Counted from the first letter of the stretch, positions 51,905-61,427 are shown. The stretch is 64,000 nucleotides of DNA from JANNNF01 sp040385825 (GCA_040385825.1 JAZKGQ010000003.1:124001-188000); one strand, 5' to 3'. Numbers and translations are program-made. The notes: generated from the letters alone by a model not told the origin.

Positions 51905-53338
51905 ATGACGGCTTGGGCAGCTTTGGGGGCTGGTGGACGCGCGGCTGTGGTCGTGCTGGGTGGGGCTGTGGCGGTGGGTCTGGGGTATCTGGCGCTGCGC
52001 GACGCCCCGGATGGCCCGGTTGCGGCCCCGGTTGCGGCACCTGCCGCGGCCCCGGTTGCTGCGGCGCAGCCGGAGCCTGCGGCAGGTGCAGAACCCGCCC
52101 CCGCCGTGGTGGCCGAATCCGCCGACCCGGTTTCGCCCGCCCCCGTCTTGCCCACCCCCGTCTTGCCCACCCCCGTCTTGCCCACCTTCGACAACTGGCG
52201 CGTCGCGGCAGATGGCGCTGCGGTGGTCGCCGGGCGCGCGCCTGGCGCGGCAGAGGTGGTGATACGGGTTGACGGGGCCGAGGTGGCGCGCGCCGCCGTC
52301 ACCGGGTCGGGGGAATTTGCCGCCCTGTTCAGCCTGCCCCCCAAGGACACGCCCAGCCTGATGCTGCTGGACTCCGTGATGCCCGATGGCAGCACCGTCG
52401 CATCGGACCAAAGCGTGGCGATTGCGCCCATCGTGCCGCCGGTGATTGTTGCCGCCGATGAACCCTTGGGCGAACTGGCCCCCGACACGGGTGGCGAAAC
52501 CGTCAGCACCACCGTCACGGCAGACACCGGCACGGCAGAACCGGTGGCCGCCGAAGCGCCACCTGCGGCTGTCATGATCACTGACGCCGGGGTCACGGTG
52601 ATGCAGTCGGGGGCGGCCCCGCAGGCCGAGGCGGCGGCATCGTCCGCTGGCCCGGCGGATGTGTCGGTGACGGTGGATGCCATCACCTATACCCCGTCGG
52701 GTGCTGTGCAACTGGGCGGGCAGGGGCAGGCCGGGGCCTTCGTACGGGTCTATCTGGACGGGGTGGCGCGGATGACGGCGCTGGTGCCCGAGGGGGGCGT
52801 CTGGCTTGCCACGCTGCCCGCGACGGAACCGGGGCTGTATACGCTGCGGGTTGACCAGCTGGACGATACCGGCAAGGTGACCTCGCGGTTCGAGACACCG
52901 TTCAAGCGCGAAACGCTTGCAGCCCTTGCCGCCGTCATGGCCCCCGCCGTCCTGGCCCCCACCGTCCTGGCCCCCGAACCCGAGCCGGTGGCCGAGCCAG
53001 AAACCGCAGCGCCAGTTGCGGCAGACGCGGTGGAACAGCCCGCGACCATGGCGACCCCGACGACAGAAACCGCGACCCCCGCCGCAGACGCAACCGTGGC
53101 TGACACAGCCCCGACAGCCGTGCCCGTGGCCGCCGCTTCGGAACCTGCCATAGCTCCCGCCCCGGCGCAGGCAGTGTCGATCACGGTGCAGCCCGGTTTC
53201 ACCCTCTGGGGCATTGCGCGCGAAAGCTTTGGCGACGGCGTGCTGTATGTGCAGGTGTTCGAGGCCAACAAGGACAAGATCAAGGACCCCGACCTGATCT
53301 ATCCGGGGCAGGTGTTCACGATCCCTGACGCGGACTGA
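51905..53338 (+). CDS. LysM domain protein with N-terminal membrane anchor
   Basis: 477 residues: a membrane anchor (about 12-33), an Ala/Pro/Glu-rich linker with three PVLPT units encoded by a 15-bp repeat at 52141-52185, two beta-rich segments (NWRVAADGAAVVAGRAPG and ITYTPSGAVQLGGQGQAGAFV), a second low-complexity stretch and a C-terminal LysM motif (423-477; VQPGFTLWGIARESFGDG...DLIYPGQVFTIP). It is probably periplasmic, binding peptidoglycan. The start is ATG 51905 after AAAGGGG. It overlaps the convergent arsR-like gene by 23 bases. Confidence 0.9.
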   Translation: MTAWAALGAGGRAAVVVLGGAVAVGLGYLALRDAPDGPVAAPVAAPAAAPVAAAQPEPAAGAEPAPAVVAESADPVSPAPVLPTPVLPTPVLPTFDNWRVAADGAAVVAGRAPGAAEVVIRVDGAEVARAAVTGSGEFAALFSLPPKDTPSLMLLDSVMPDGSTVASDQSVAIAPIVPPVIVAADEPLGELAPDTGGETVSTTVTADTGTAEPVAAEAPPAAVMITDAGVTVMQSGAAPQAEAAASSAGPADVSVTVDAITYTPSGAVQLGGQGQAGAFVRVYLDGVARMTALVPEGGVWLATLPATEPGLYTLRVDQLDDTGKVTSRFETPFKRETLAALAAVMAPAVLAPTVLAPEPEPVAEPETAAPVAADAVEQPATMATPTTETATPAADATVADTAPTAVPVAAASEPAIAPAPAQAVSITVQPGFTLWGIARESFGDGVLYVQVFEANKDKIKDPDLIYPGQVFTIPDAD

Positions 53339-53681
53339 CCGACAGGACCACGCTGTCGGCCGGTTTGCGGTCATTGCAGCAGGCCAGCACCTCGGGGTGG
53401 TCGCCGCAGCAATCGTTCAGCAGGTAGGAAATCGTGCGCCCCATGCCGGTGGCATCGACCGAATAGATCACGTTGCGCGCCACCCGGCGCGACCGGATCA
53501 GCCCGGCACTTTCCAGCGCCGCCAGATGAAACGACAGCCGCGAGGCCGCAAGCCCCAAAGCCCGGCCAATGTCACCCGCAGGCAGACCCGCATCGCCATG
53601 CGGCATCAGCAGGCGTACCAGATCAAGCCGGGCTTCATGCGACAGGGCCGACAGGCTTTCGAGGACTTTACTTCGATCCAT
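53316..53681 (-). CDS. ArsR/SmtB-family repressor with C-terminal Cys pairs
   Basis: 121-residue winged-helix repressor (KVLESLSALSHEARLDLVRLL; recognition helix around LAASRLSFHLAALESAG). C91-C92 and C101-C102 near the C-terminus resemble the arsenite/antimonite site described for C-terminal-type ArsR proteins. It is not adjacent to arsenic genes: upstream is an inverted repeat and a divergent Atm1-type exporter, its likely target. It overlaps the LysM gene tail. Confidence 0.88.
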   Translation of the reverse strand: MDRSKVLESLSALSHEARLDLVRLLMPHGDAGLPAGDIGRALGLAASRLSFHLAALESAGLIRSRRVARNVIYSVDATGMGRTISYLLNDCCGDHPEVLACCNDRKPADSVVLSVSPRQGS

Positions 53682-53683
53682 CC

Positions 53684-53707
53684 TTCAACTACTCATGTAC
53701 GGTTGAA
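53684..53707. promoter_or_regulatory. Inverted repeat, candidate ArsR-family operator
   Basis: TTCAAC and GTTGAA flank an interior with TAC...GTA symmetry, 24 bases in all, directly before the start codon of the ArsR-type gene and 79 bases before that of the Atm1-like gene. Its position suits joint control of both divergent genes. Confidence 0.55.
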
Positions 53708-53786
53708 ATGACAGTGCCACAGTTCGCAGCCCCTATCAATCGCGGATATGCAACCGCAGGTCCGGGCCGCACCAAAGGAAGCCCGC

Positions 53787-55628
53787 ATGCGCCGCGCCAC
53801 ATCGACCGCCACTTCTGCCGATCAGCCTGACCGCCCGTCCAGCGGCTGGCAAACCATCCTGCGGGTGCTGCCGTATCTGTGGCCGGACGGGCAGGCCTGG
53901 GTCAAGCGCCGGGTCGTGATCGCGATGCTGATGCTGCTGGCGACCAAGCTGGTGTCGATCACCACGCCCTGGATCTACAAGCAGGCGGTGGATGCACTGG
54001 CAGGGGATACGCCGGATGCGGGCACGTTGCTGGGGCTGACGGCGGTCGGGCTGACGGTGGCCTATGGCATGGCGCGGCTTGGGTCGGTGGTGTTTGCCGA
54101 ATTGCGCGACGCGGTGTTCGTGCGGGTCGGTCAGCGGGCGCTGCGCCAACTGGCGCTGGAGACGTTCACCCATATTCACCGCCTGTCCCTGCGCTATCAC
54201 ATCACCCGCAAGACCGGGGGCCTCAGCCGCATCATCGAACGCGGGGTCAAGGGCGTGGATTTCCTGCTGCGCTTCATGCTGCTGTCGATCGGGCCGCTGA
54301 TCCTGGAGCTGACCATGGTGGCGATCATCTTTGCCGTCGCCTTTGGCTGGCAGTACATGGTTGTCGTGGTGGTCACCATTGCGCTTTACGTGACCTTCAC
54401 GCTGAAGGTCACCGAATGGCGGGTGAAGCTGCGGCAGGAAATGAACGATCAGGACACCGATGCCAACCAGAAGGCCATCGACAGCCTGCTGAACTTCGAG
54501 ACGGTGAAATACTTCAACGCCGAACTGCGCGAGGCAGGCCGCTATGACAGCGCCATGCGCCGCTATGAAACGGCAGCGGTGAAAACCGGGCTGTCATTGT
54601 CATTTCTGAACATGGGGCAGGCGGCGCTGATCACCACGGGGCTGGTGATCGTGATGGGCATGTCGGCGGTCGGCGTGCAGCGCGGCGATCTGACGGTCGG
54701 TGATTTCGTCATGGTCAACGCCTACATGATTCAGATTACCATGCCGCTGAACTTTCTGGGCACGGTCTACCGCGAAATCCGGCAGGCGCTGGTCGACATG
54801 GGCCAGATGTTCGGCCTGCTGAACCAGCCCGCCGAAGTGACCGACCGCCCGGATGCCAAGGCCTTGACCGTGACCGGGGCCGAGGTGGTGCTGGACAATG
54901 TGCAATTCGCCTATGAACCCAGCCGGGAGATTCTGAAAGGCATCTCGCTGCGGGTGGGACCGGGCGAAAAGGTGGCGCTGGTCGGCGCGTCGGGGTCGGG
55001 CAAATCGACCATCGGGCGGCTGTTGTTCCGGTTCTACGATGTGACGGGGGGGGCTATCCGCATTGACGGGCAGGATCTGCGCGAGGTGACGCAATCCTCG
55101 TTGCACGCGGCCATCGGGGTGGTGCCGCAAGATACCGTGCTGTTCAACGACACGGTCTATTACAACATCGCCTACGGTCGCGACGGGGCGACGCAGGCCG
55201 AGGTGGAGGCTGCGGCAAAGGCCGCCCGCATCCATGATTTCATCGTGTCGCTGCCCGACGGGTACAAGACCACGGTGGGCGAGCGTGGCCTGAAACTGTC
55301 GGGCGGCGAAAAGCAGCGCGTGGGCATCGCCCGCACCCTGTTGAAGAACCCGCCGATTCTGGTGCTGGACGAGGCCACATCGGCGCTGGACACCCAGACC
55401 GAACGCAGCATTCAGGACAGTTTGCGCGACATGGGCCGGGGCCGCACGGTGATCACCATTGCGCACCGCCTGTCGACCATCGCTGACAGCGACCTGATCG
55501 TGGTGATGGAAGATGGCCTGATCCTCGAACAGGGCCGGCATGAGGTGCTGCTGGCCAGCGGCGGGCGCTATGCCGCGATGTGGGCGCGCCAGTCGGCCGA
55601 TGACGAGGACGTGGGCGAGGCCGCGTGA
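53787..55628 (+). CDS. Atm1/HMT1-type ABC transporter (fused membrane and ATPase domains)
   Basis: 613-residue half-transporter working as a homodimer: six membrane spans (about 40-330) and an ABC ATPase with Walker A GASGSGKST near 400, LSGGEKQRVGIARTLL and ILVLDEATSALD. Segments such as LNFETVKYFNAE and RPSSGWQTILRVLPYLWP are typical of the Atm1/HMT1 branch, which exports glutathione conjugates of metals or sulfur species. The ATG at 53787 is preferred (AAAGGAAG 5-7 bases upstream); ATG 53748 is possible. It is divergent from an ArsR-type repressor with a shared dyad. Confidence 0.92.
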   Translation: MRRATSTATSADQPDRPSSGWQTILRVLPYLWPDGQAWVKRRVVIAMLMLLATKLVSITTPWIYKQAVDALAGDTPDAGTLLGLTAVGLTVAYGMARLGSVVFAELRDAVFVRVGQRALRQLALETFTHIHRLSLRYHITRKTGGLSRIIERGVKGVDFLLRFMLLSIGPLILELTMVAIIFAVAFGWQYMVVVVVTIALYVTFTLKVTEWRVKLRQEMNDQDTDANQKAIDSLLNFETVKYFNAELREAGRYDSAMRRYETAAVKTGLSLSFLNMGQAALITTGLVIVMGMSAVGVQRGDLTVGDFVMVNAYMIQITMPLNFLGTVYREIRQALVDMGQMFGLLNQPAEVTDRPDAKALTVTGAEVVLDNVQFAYEPSREILKGISLRVGPGEKVALVGASGSGKSTIGRLLFRFYDVTGGAIRIDGQDLREVTQSSLHAAIGVVPQDTVLFNDTVYYNIAYGRDGATQAEVEAAAKAARIHDFIVSLPDGYKTTVGERGLKLSGGEKQRVGIARTLLKNPPILVLDEATSALDTQTERSIQDSLRDMGRGRTVITIAHRLSTIADSDLIVVMEDGLILEQGRHEVLLASGGRYAAMWARQSADDEDVGEAA

Positions 55629-55652
55629 TCCCCTTGTCCTGACCGCCCCATC

Positions 55653-55687
55653 TGTTCTGCCCAAGGCGCATCCTGTTCTGCCCAAAG
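55653..55687 (+). repeat. Short direct repeat after the Atm1-like gene
   Basis: TGTTCTGCCCAAGG and TGTTCTGCCCAAAG lie 21 bases apart in the 162-base gap before the YfgM-like gene. No function is evident. Confidence 0.4.
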
Positions 55688-55790
55688 CCCGTCGGCGCGG
55701 CTTGACCGCATCGGCCGCGCCTTGGCCTTGCAGGGCTTGGCAAGCCCCCGGCATCCCGATAAGACGGGGGAAAGCAGCGGAGATCGGTCC

Positions 55791-56474
55791 TTGAGCAACC
55801 CCGAAAACTTTATCGACGAGGTGACCGAGGAGGTCCGCCGGGACCGCCTGTTTGCGGCGTTTCGCAAATATGGCTGGATCGGTCTGGTTGCGGTTGTGGC
55901 CATGGTGGGCGGGTCTGCCTACAACGAATGGTCGAAATCCCGCGTCAGTCAGCGTGCGCAGCAGTTTGGCGATGGCGTGCTGACCGCGCTCGACTCTGCC
56001 AGTGCGGCAGAGCGCAGGGCCGGGGTATCGGCGGTTGCGGCCAGCGGCGGGCAGCTTGCCTTGCAGCAGTTGATCCTTGCCTCGGACCCGGTAGAGGACA
56101 AGCCCGGCACGCTGGCGGCGCTGGAGGCGGTGGCCGCCGATGCCACGCTGCCTGCCAGCTACCGCGATCTGGCCACCCTTCGCGGGGTGATCGTGGCGGG
56201 GGGGGATCTGCCGCTGGACGACCGCCGCACCCGGCTGGAGGGTATCGCCGCCGCCGGGCGGCCCTACCGGGCGCTGGCACTGGAACAACTGGCCTATCTG
56301 CTGGTCGAGGACGGCAAACCCGCCGATGCCATCGCGGCGCTGACCAGCCTTGTGCAGGACCAGACCGCCACGCCATCGCTGCGGGGGCGGGTGTCACAGA
56401 TGATCACGGCACTTGGCGGAACACCGCCGGAACCGGTCGTGCAGGCCCAGCCCGACCTGCCCGCGGGCGGTTGA
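55791..56474 (+). CDS. YfgM-like TPR membrane protein
   Basis: 227-residue single-pass inner-membrane protein: a short charged N-terminus (NFIDEVTEEVRRDRLFAAFRKYG), a membrane span (about 28-44) and a periplasmic helical repeat domain. It resembles YfgM, the ancillary SecYEG/PpiD partner. The start is TTG at 55791 with GGAG 8 bases upstream, since homologues begin SNPE(S/N)FIDE. The order yfgM-bamB-der is the same as in E. coli and supports the call. Confidence 0.85.
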   Translation: MSNPENFIDEVTEEVRRDRLFAAFRKYGWIGLVAVVAMVGGSAYNEWSKSRVSQRAQQFGDGVLTALDSASAAERRAGVSAVAASGGQLALQQLILASDPVEDKPGTLAALEAVAADATLPASYRDLATLRGVIVAGGDLPLDDRRTRLEGIAAAGRPYRALALEQLAYLLVEDGKPADAIAALTSLVQDQTATPSLRGRVSQMITALGGTPPEPVVQAQPDLPAGG

Positions 56475-56565
56475 CAACAGTGCGCCAGACGCCTGACGCT
56501 ACAGACATGAGACGCGCATGATACGGGGGAGCCTTGTGGTGACGGTCGAACGGAATGGACAGCGG

Positions 56566-57921
56566 ATGCGGACCGATCTGACCAGGGCCTTGCTGGTGCC
56601 CATGGCGCTGGTGCTGGCCTTGGCGGGTTGCGAAAAGGAACTGGTGCTGGAAGGCGAGCGCTTTCCGGTGCGCACCGACCTGTCTGCCAGCCTGCCCGAG
56701 GAAGGCGAACCCGATCCCGTCTCTCCGCCGTTGCGGGTGGCAAACCAGAGCGTGCCGATCAGCCTGCCGGGCCAGGTCTCGAACGCGGACTGGACGCACC
56801 GGGCCGGCAATGCCCGCCATCTGGTGCCGCATGCCGCCCTGTCCGCTGCGCCGCAAAGGGTGTGGAGTGCGCCCATCGGCACCGGCAACAGCCGCCGCAA
56901 CCGCATTGCCGCAGCCCCGGTGGTCGAGGGCGGGCGGGTGTTCACCATCGACGCCCGCACCGTGTTGACCGCGACGACGACAGGCGGCGGCACGCTGTGG
57001 TCGGTGGACTTGACGGCAGGCTATGACCGCGACGGCCAGGTGTCGGGCGGCGGGCTGGCAGCATCGGCGGGGCGGATCTATGCGACCACGCCGTATGGCG
57101 AGCTGGTCGCGCTGGACGGCGCAAGCGGTGCTGTGGTCTGGCGGCAGCGGGTGGAGTCTGTGCTGGTGGGCGCGCCTGCGGTGGCGGATGGCGTGGTCTA
57201 TGTCGGCGCGCGCGACGGGTCGGCCTGGGCGATTTCTGCCGCCGATGGCAAGGTTGTCTGGCAAGTGTCGGGAACGCCGGGCTTTTCCGGCATGCTGGGC
57301 AGCGCCTCGCCTGCGGTCGGGGACCGGGCGGTGGTGTTTCCGTCCAGCTCGGGCGATCTGAAGGCTGTGGTCAAGACAGGCGCGGGCAATCAGGCCTGGC
57401 AGGTGTCGCTGGCGGGCAAACGGCCGGGCCGGGCCTTTGCCAGCAGCCCCGATGTGACCGGCGATCCGGTGATTTCCAACGGCACCGTCTATGCAGGCAC
57501 GGCGGCGGGCCGCACGGCGGCAGTCTCGCTCAGTTCCGGCGAACGGCTGTGGTCGGCGGGCGAAGGGGCCATGGGGCCGATGGTCGTGGCCGGAGGGTCG
57601 CTGTTCCTGATCAATGACGAAGCCCGTCTGGTGCGGCTGGATGCGGCGACCGGCGATGTGATCTGGTCGGTCGAGATGCCCTATTACGTCAACGAAAAAC
57701 CCACCAAACGCGAAGGCATCACCGCGCATTACGGCCCGCTGCTGGCGGGGGGGCGGATCGTGGTTGCGTCCAGCGACGGGGTGTTGCGGATGTTCAACCC
57801 TGCCGATGGCAGCCTGACCGCCACGGCGGACATTCCGGGCGGGGCGGCGGCGCAACCCGCCGTTGCGGGGGGGACGCTCTATGTCGTGGGCGGGGGCGGG
57901 CAACTTCACGCTTTCCGTTAG
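56566..57921 (+). CDS. bamB: BamB-like outer-membrane lipoprotein (beta-propeller)
   Basis: 451-residue lipoprotein of the BAM outer-membrane assembly machinery. The ATG at 56566 gives a textbook lipoprotein signal (MRTDLTRALLVPMALVLALA with lipobox LAGC, Cys 22); ATG 56518 would add 16 residues. The mature part has PQQ-like propeller blades (LVALDGASGAVVWRQ, AWAISAADGKVVWQV, LVRLDAATGDVIWSV). It lies between the YfgM-like gene and der, as in other proteobacteria. Confidence 0.9.
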   Translation: MRTDLTRALLVPMALVLALAGCEKELVLEGERFPVRTDLSASLPEEGEPDPVSPPLRVANQSVPISLPGQVSNADWTHRAGNARHLVPHAALSAAPQRVWSAPIGTGNSRRNRIAAAPVVEGGRVFTIDARTVLTATTTGGGTLWSVDLTAGYDRDGQVSGGGLAASAGRIYATTPYGELVALDGASGAVVWRQRVESVLVGAPAVADGVVYVGARDGSAWAISAADGKVVWQVSGTPGFSGMLGSASPAVGDRAVVFPSSSGDLKAVVKTGAGNQAWQVSLAGKRPGRAFASSPDVTGDPVISNGTVYAGTAAGRTAAVSLSSGERLWSAGEGAMGPMVVAGGSLFLINDEARLVRLDAATGDVIWSVEMPYYVNEKPTKREGITAHYGPLLAGGRIVVASSDGVLRMFNPADGSLTATADIPGGAAAQPAVAGGTLYVVGGGGQLHAFR

Positions 57922-57969
57922 AGGCGTTCCGCTGTATGCGGGGCGCTTGTTTATTCCCGGACGCATGAC

Positions 57970-59451
57970 ATGAGCTTTACCCTTGCCATCGTGGGCCGCC
58001 CCAATGTGGGCAAGTCCACCCTGTTCAACCGCCTTGTCGGGCGCAAGCTGGCGCTGGTCGATGACCAGCCCGGCGTGACCCGCGACCTGCGCGAAGGGGA
58101 CGCCAAACTGTTCGACCTGCGCTTTACCGTGATCGACACGGCGGGGCTGGAGGATGTGACGGATGACAGCCTGCAGGGCCGGATGCGCCGCCTGACCGAA
58201 CGCGCGGTCGATATGGCCGACGTGTGCCTGTTCCTGCTGGACGGTCGCGCCGGGGTGACGGCGACGGACGAGGTGTTCGCCGACATTCTGCGCAAGAAGG
58301 GCGCGCGGGTGATCCTCGGCGTCAACAAGGCCGAGGGCAAGGCAGGCGATGCCGGCGCGATCGAGGCCTGGTCGCTTGGCTTGGGCGAACCTGTGCGCCT
58401 GTCTGCCGAACATGGCGAAGGGATGGACGATCTTTACCACATCCTGCGCCCGCTGGAGGGCGAGTTCGCCGAGCGCGAGGCCGAGAACGCGCCCGAGGTG
58501 GATGTCGACCTGTCCGAGGAAGACGCGGAACTTGAAGCCGATGAAACCTTCCACCGCCCGACCGACAAGAAACCGCTGCAGATTGCCGTGATCGGCCGCC
58601 CCAATGCGGGCAAATCGACGCTTATCAATAAAATTCTGGGCTATGACCGCCTGCTGACCGGACCCGAGGCCGGCATCACCCGCGATGCGATTTCGGTGCG
58701 CGCCGAATGGCAGGGCACCCCGATCCGCATTTTCGACACGGCGGGGATGCGCAAGAAGGCGCGGATCACCGAAAAGCTGGAAAAGCTGAGTGTCTCGGAC
58801 GGTATCCGCGCGGTGCGCTTTGCCGAGGTGGTGGTGGTGCTGCTGGACGTGGACATCCCGTTTGAAACCCAGGATCTGCGCATCGCCGATTTCGCCGAAA
58901 CCGAAGGCCGCGCGGTGGTGGTGGCGGTGAACAAATGGGATCTGGAAGGCGAAAAGCAGGAAAAGCTGGCCGAGTTGAAAGAGATGTTCGACCGCCTGCT
59001 GCCGCAGTTGCGCGGCGCGCCGCTGGTGACGGTTTCCGCCAAGACGGGCCGGGGGCTGGACCGTCTGCATGACGCCATCCGCAAGGCGCATGACATCTGG
59101 AACAAGCGCATCGCCACGGCCCGGCTGAACACCTGGCTGGGCGCCATGGTCGAGGCCCACCCGCCACCCGCCCCCGGCGGTCACCGCATCAAGCTGCGCT
59201 ACATGACGCAGGCCAAGACCCGCCCGCCGGGGTTTGTGGTGATGTGTTCGAGGCCAGACGAGTTGCCCGAAAGCTATAAACGCTATCTGGTCAACGGGTT
59301 GCGCGAACATTTCGACATGCCGGGCACGCCGATCCGGCTGTTTTTCCGCAGCCAGAGCGCCAAGAACCCGTTCAAGGACCAGAAGTTCCACACGCCAAGC
59401 CGGTTGCGCAAGCACACCGAAGGCAAGCAGCGCGAAAGCTACAAGCGGTAG
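57970..59451 (+). CDS. der: Ribosome biogenesis GTPase Der
   Basis: 493-residue tandem GTPase needed for 50S subunit maturation. The first G domain has GRPNVGKS at 9-16 and the second GRPNAGKS at about 209-216, each with DTAG switch and NK.D/NKWD motifs. The C-terminal KH-like domain ends in a basic tail (KHTEGKQRESYKR). The ATG at 57970 (MSFTLAIVGRPN) is the family start. It is followed at once by copy C of the convergent-junction repeat. Confidence 0.97.
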   Translation: MSFTLAIVGRPNVGKSTLFNRLVGRKLALVDDQPGVTRDLREGDAKLFDLRFTVIDTAGLEDVTDDSLQGRMRRLTERAVDMADVCLFLLDGRAGVTATDEVFADILRKKGARVILGVNKAEGKAGDAGAIEAWSLGLGEPVRLSAEHGEGMDDLYHILRPLEGEFAEREAENAPEVDVDLSEEDAELEADETFHRPTDKKPLQIAVIGRPNAGKSTLINKILGYDRLLTGPEAGITRDAISVRAEWQGTPIRIFDTAGMRKKARITEKLEKLSVSDGIRAVRFAEVVVVLLDVDIPFETQDLRIADFAETEGRAVVVAVNKWDLEGEKQEKLAELKEMFDRLLPQLRGAPLVTVSAKTGRGLDRLHDAIRKAHDIWNKRIATARLNTWLGAMVEAHPPPAPGGHRIKLRYMTQAKTRPPGFVVMCSRPDELPESYKRYLVNGLREHFDMPGTPIRLFFRSQSAKNPFKDQKFHTPSRLRKHTEGKQRESYKR

Positions 59452-59461
59452 GGAAGAAAGA

Positions 59462-59553
59462 GGGGGGTTTCACACCCCCCGCCCCGGCCTTCGCCGGGGC
59501 GCCCCCCGTGGGATATTTATGAATAGATGATGCAAATTTTAGACAAGTTTTAG
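59462..59553 (+). repeat. Convergent-junction element, copy C
   Basis: Fills the gap between der and the convergent glycosyltransferase gene. It opens with the hairpin GGGGGG-TTTCACA-CCCCCC, then a second stem GCCCCGG-CCTTCG-CCGGGGC absent from copy B, then CCCCCC. From 59508 follows the 46-base block GTGGGATATTTATG...TTTTAGACAAGTTTTAG, 42/46 identical to copy B. It ends 4 bases before the glycosyltransferase stop codon. Confidence 0.8.
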
Positions 59554-59557
59554 GGGC

Positions 59558-61273
59558 TTACCACGCCTCGGTCAGTGCCCAGGTGCGGCGTTCCACAAAC
59601 ACCGGGTCTTGCAGCAGTTCGGCGATGCGGGCGGCATGGGCGGCGCAGCAGGCCGCGTGCAGCGCCATCAGGGCCTTGTCCTTTTCCAGATGTTTCCTGG
59701 CCCAGGCCTTGGCCTTTTTCAGCATCGGCGCAAAGTCCGAGGTGGATTCGTCCATATGGTTGCGGGTGCGCCAATAGGTGCGCGACACCTGTTTGCCGGT
59801 CACCACCACGTCGCCGCGGTACATCTTGGCCAGATAGCTGTCGAGCGAGCGCAGCGGGAAATGTTCCAGCCGGACCAGATCGAAGGTGCCCCGGCTGTCC
59901 AGCCCGTTTTCGCTGCGGTCGGCATGCAGGGTGGTCTGCATCCGGCCCGACCCGTCCAGCCAGAGGATCGGCCCCACATCATTGCGCATGTCGGGGCGGT
60001 GGTTGCGCAGCTTTTCCACCCGGTCGGACAGGCGGACCAGGCTTTTGACGCCCCGGCGGCTTTTCTTCCAGCCGGGGGTGGTGGACTGGTGGCCGGGGAA
60101 TTGTTCGGTCAGCCAGCCGGGGGCGAAGCTTTCATGCCGATTGGCCCCGTGGTTGACTTCCGACATCGAGATCACATCGAAAGGGCCGGTCGCCTTGAAC
60201 AAGGCGGCCAGAGTGCCGTCGCCCACCCGGATGTTCAGGAATTCGTCGACATCCATCGACAGGAACACATCCGCCTCGCGCATCGGGCGCAGGTGATGGG
60301 CATAGGCCAGAGCCACGGGTTGAAAGGCGGTCAGGCCGGTGGCGAGCGCCGGGTTGGGCAGGTGGGTCAGGTGGCCCAGATCGGCCAGCCGGTCCAGCAG
60401 GGCATCGGTGCCATCGGTGCAGTCATTGGTGAACACCACCAGATCGGTGACGCCGACAGCCTTGTGCCAGGCCAGCCATTCCAGGATGAACGGGCCTTCG
60501 TCCTTCATGCAGGTGGCGACATAGACGCGCGGGTCGGTCAGCGGCCAGTCGCGGTAGGGGCGCAGCGGCAGCGCATTGGGGCTGCGCGCCGGGGCGGTGC
60601 GTTCCAGCACCTGCACGGATGAGCCGTCCTTGTTGGTGGGCGACAGATGGATGCCCTTGGTCGCCAGCATCGCCATGATGCGGGCCACCCCGTCGTCGCC
60701 ATAGACCTTGGGGTGAAATTCCACCACCATGGCGCGGACCGAACTGAGGTCGGCGCCGTCGAACAGCCCCATCTCGCCGCCTTCGATATCGCAGACGATC
60801 ACGGTGGGGCGCAGGTCCAGCATCAGTTGTTTCAGGCCGAACCGGGGCAGTTTGACCGCGCGGGTGAAGGCGCGCGAGGCCGGTTCCATGCTGGAGGCCC
60901 AGAAATCGGCGCGCAGGTAAAAGTCGATCTCGGGGCCGTCCTCGGGGGCGATGACGCCATTGCGCAGATCCACCTTTGTCACGCCGTTCAGCCGGTGGGT
61001 TTCGCGGATGATCGGGATAAGGTCGGGGTTGGCCTCGATCGCCGTCACACTTTCCACCCCCGCCACACCGCCCGACACCGCCGACAGCAGCCCGACGCCG
61101 GCGCCCAGTTCCAGCACCCGGTCACCGGGGCGCAGGATGCGGCGCAGGGCGGCACATTCGCCGCCTTCATAGCGGTTGTTGCGCATCGGGCGTTCGATCT
61201 TGGGCGTGATGATGGCAGGCACGAAGGGCACCTTGATGCCCGAGGTTTCGATCACTTCGTCATAGCTTATCAT
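59558..61273 (-). CDS. FkbM-type methyltransferase / family 2 glycosyltransferase fusion
   Basis: 571-residue two-domain protein. The N-terminal ~230 residues are a SAM-dependent FkbM-like methyltransferase (VLELGAGVGLLSAVSGG, then VTAIEANPDL and VIVCDIEGGEMGLF). From about 250 follows a glycosyltransferase-2-type domain (YVATCMKDEGPFILEWLAWHK, then MDVDEFLNI with the DxD metal site, HFPLRSLDSYLAKMYRGD). The ATG at 61273 has AGGA 8 bases upstream; GTG 61279 is possible. It probably modifies a surface glycan. It stands alone between the der repeat and a terminator. Confidence 0.87.
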   Translation of the reverse strand: MISYDEVIETSGIKVPFVPAIITPKIERPMRNNRYEGGECAALRRILRPGDRVLELGAGVGLLSAVSGGVAGVESVTAIEANPDLIPIIRETHRLNGVTKVDLRNGVIAPEDGPEIDFYLRADFWASSMEPASRAFTRAVKLPRFGLKQLMLDLRPTVIVCDIEGGEMGLFDGADLSSVRAMVVEFHPKVYGDDGVARIMAMLATKGIHLSPTNKDGSSVQVLERTAPARSPNALPLRPYRDWPLTDPRVYVATCMKDEGPFILEWLAWHKAVGVTDLVVFTNDCTDGTDALLDRLADLGHLTHLPNPALATGLTAFQPVALAYAHHLRPMREADVFLSMDVDEFLNIRVGDGTLAALFKATGPFDVISMSEVNHGANRHESFAPGWLTEQFPGHQSTTPGWKKSRRGVKSLVRLSDRVEKLRNHRPDMRNDVGPILWLDGSGRMQTTLHADRSENGLDSRGTFDLVRLEHFPLRSLDSYLAKMYRGDVVVTGKQVSRTYWRTRNHMDESTSDFAPMLKKAKAWARKHLEKDKALMALHAACCAAHAARIAELLQDPVFVERRTWALTEAW

Positions 61274-61339
61274 CCGCACATCCTGGACTTGACCGGTAAA
61301 TAAACGGTTTCGGGCAGCGGGCGCGTTGCACAGAATGGG

Positions 61340-61378
61340 AAAAAAGCCTGCCGTCTGCCCCGATGACCGTTCGCAGGC
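61340..61378 (-). terminator. Intrinsic terminator of the tspO-like gene
   Basis: On the minus strand GCCTGC and GCAGGC close a hairpin with a 21-base interior, followed immediately by a run of six T (61340-61345). It separates the TspO-like gene from the glycosyltransferase gene downstream. Confidence 0.65.
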
Positions 61379-61427
61379 CTTCTGGCCCGTTCTTGCTGCG
61401 GATTATGCAGGGGTTTGCGACCCGTGG

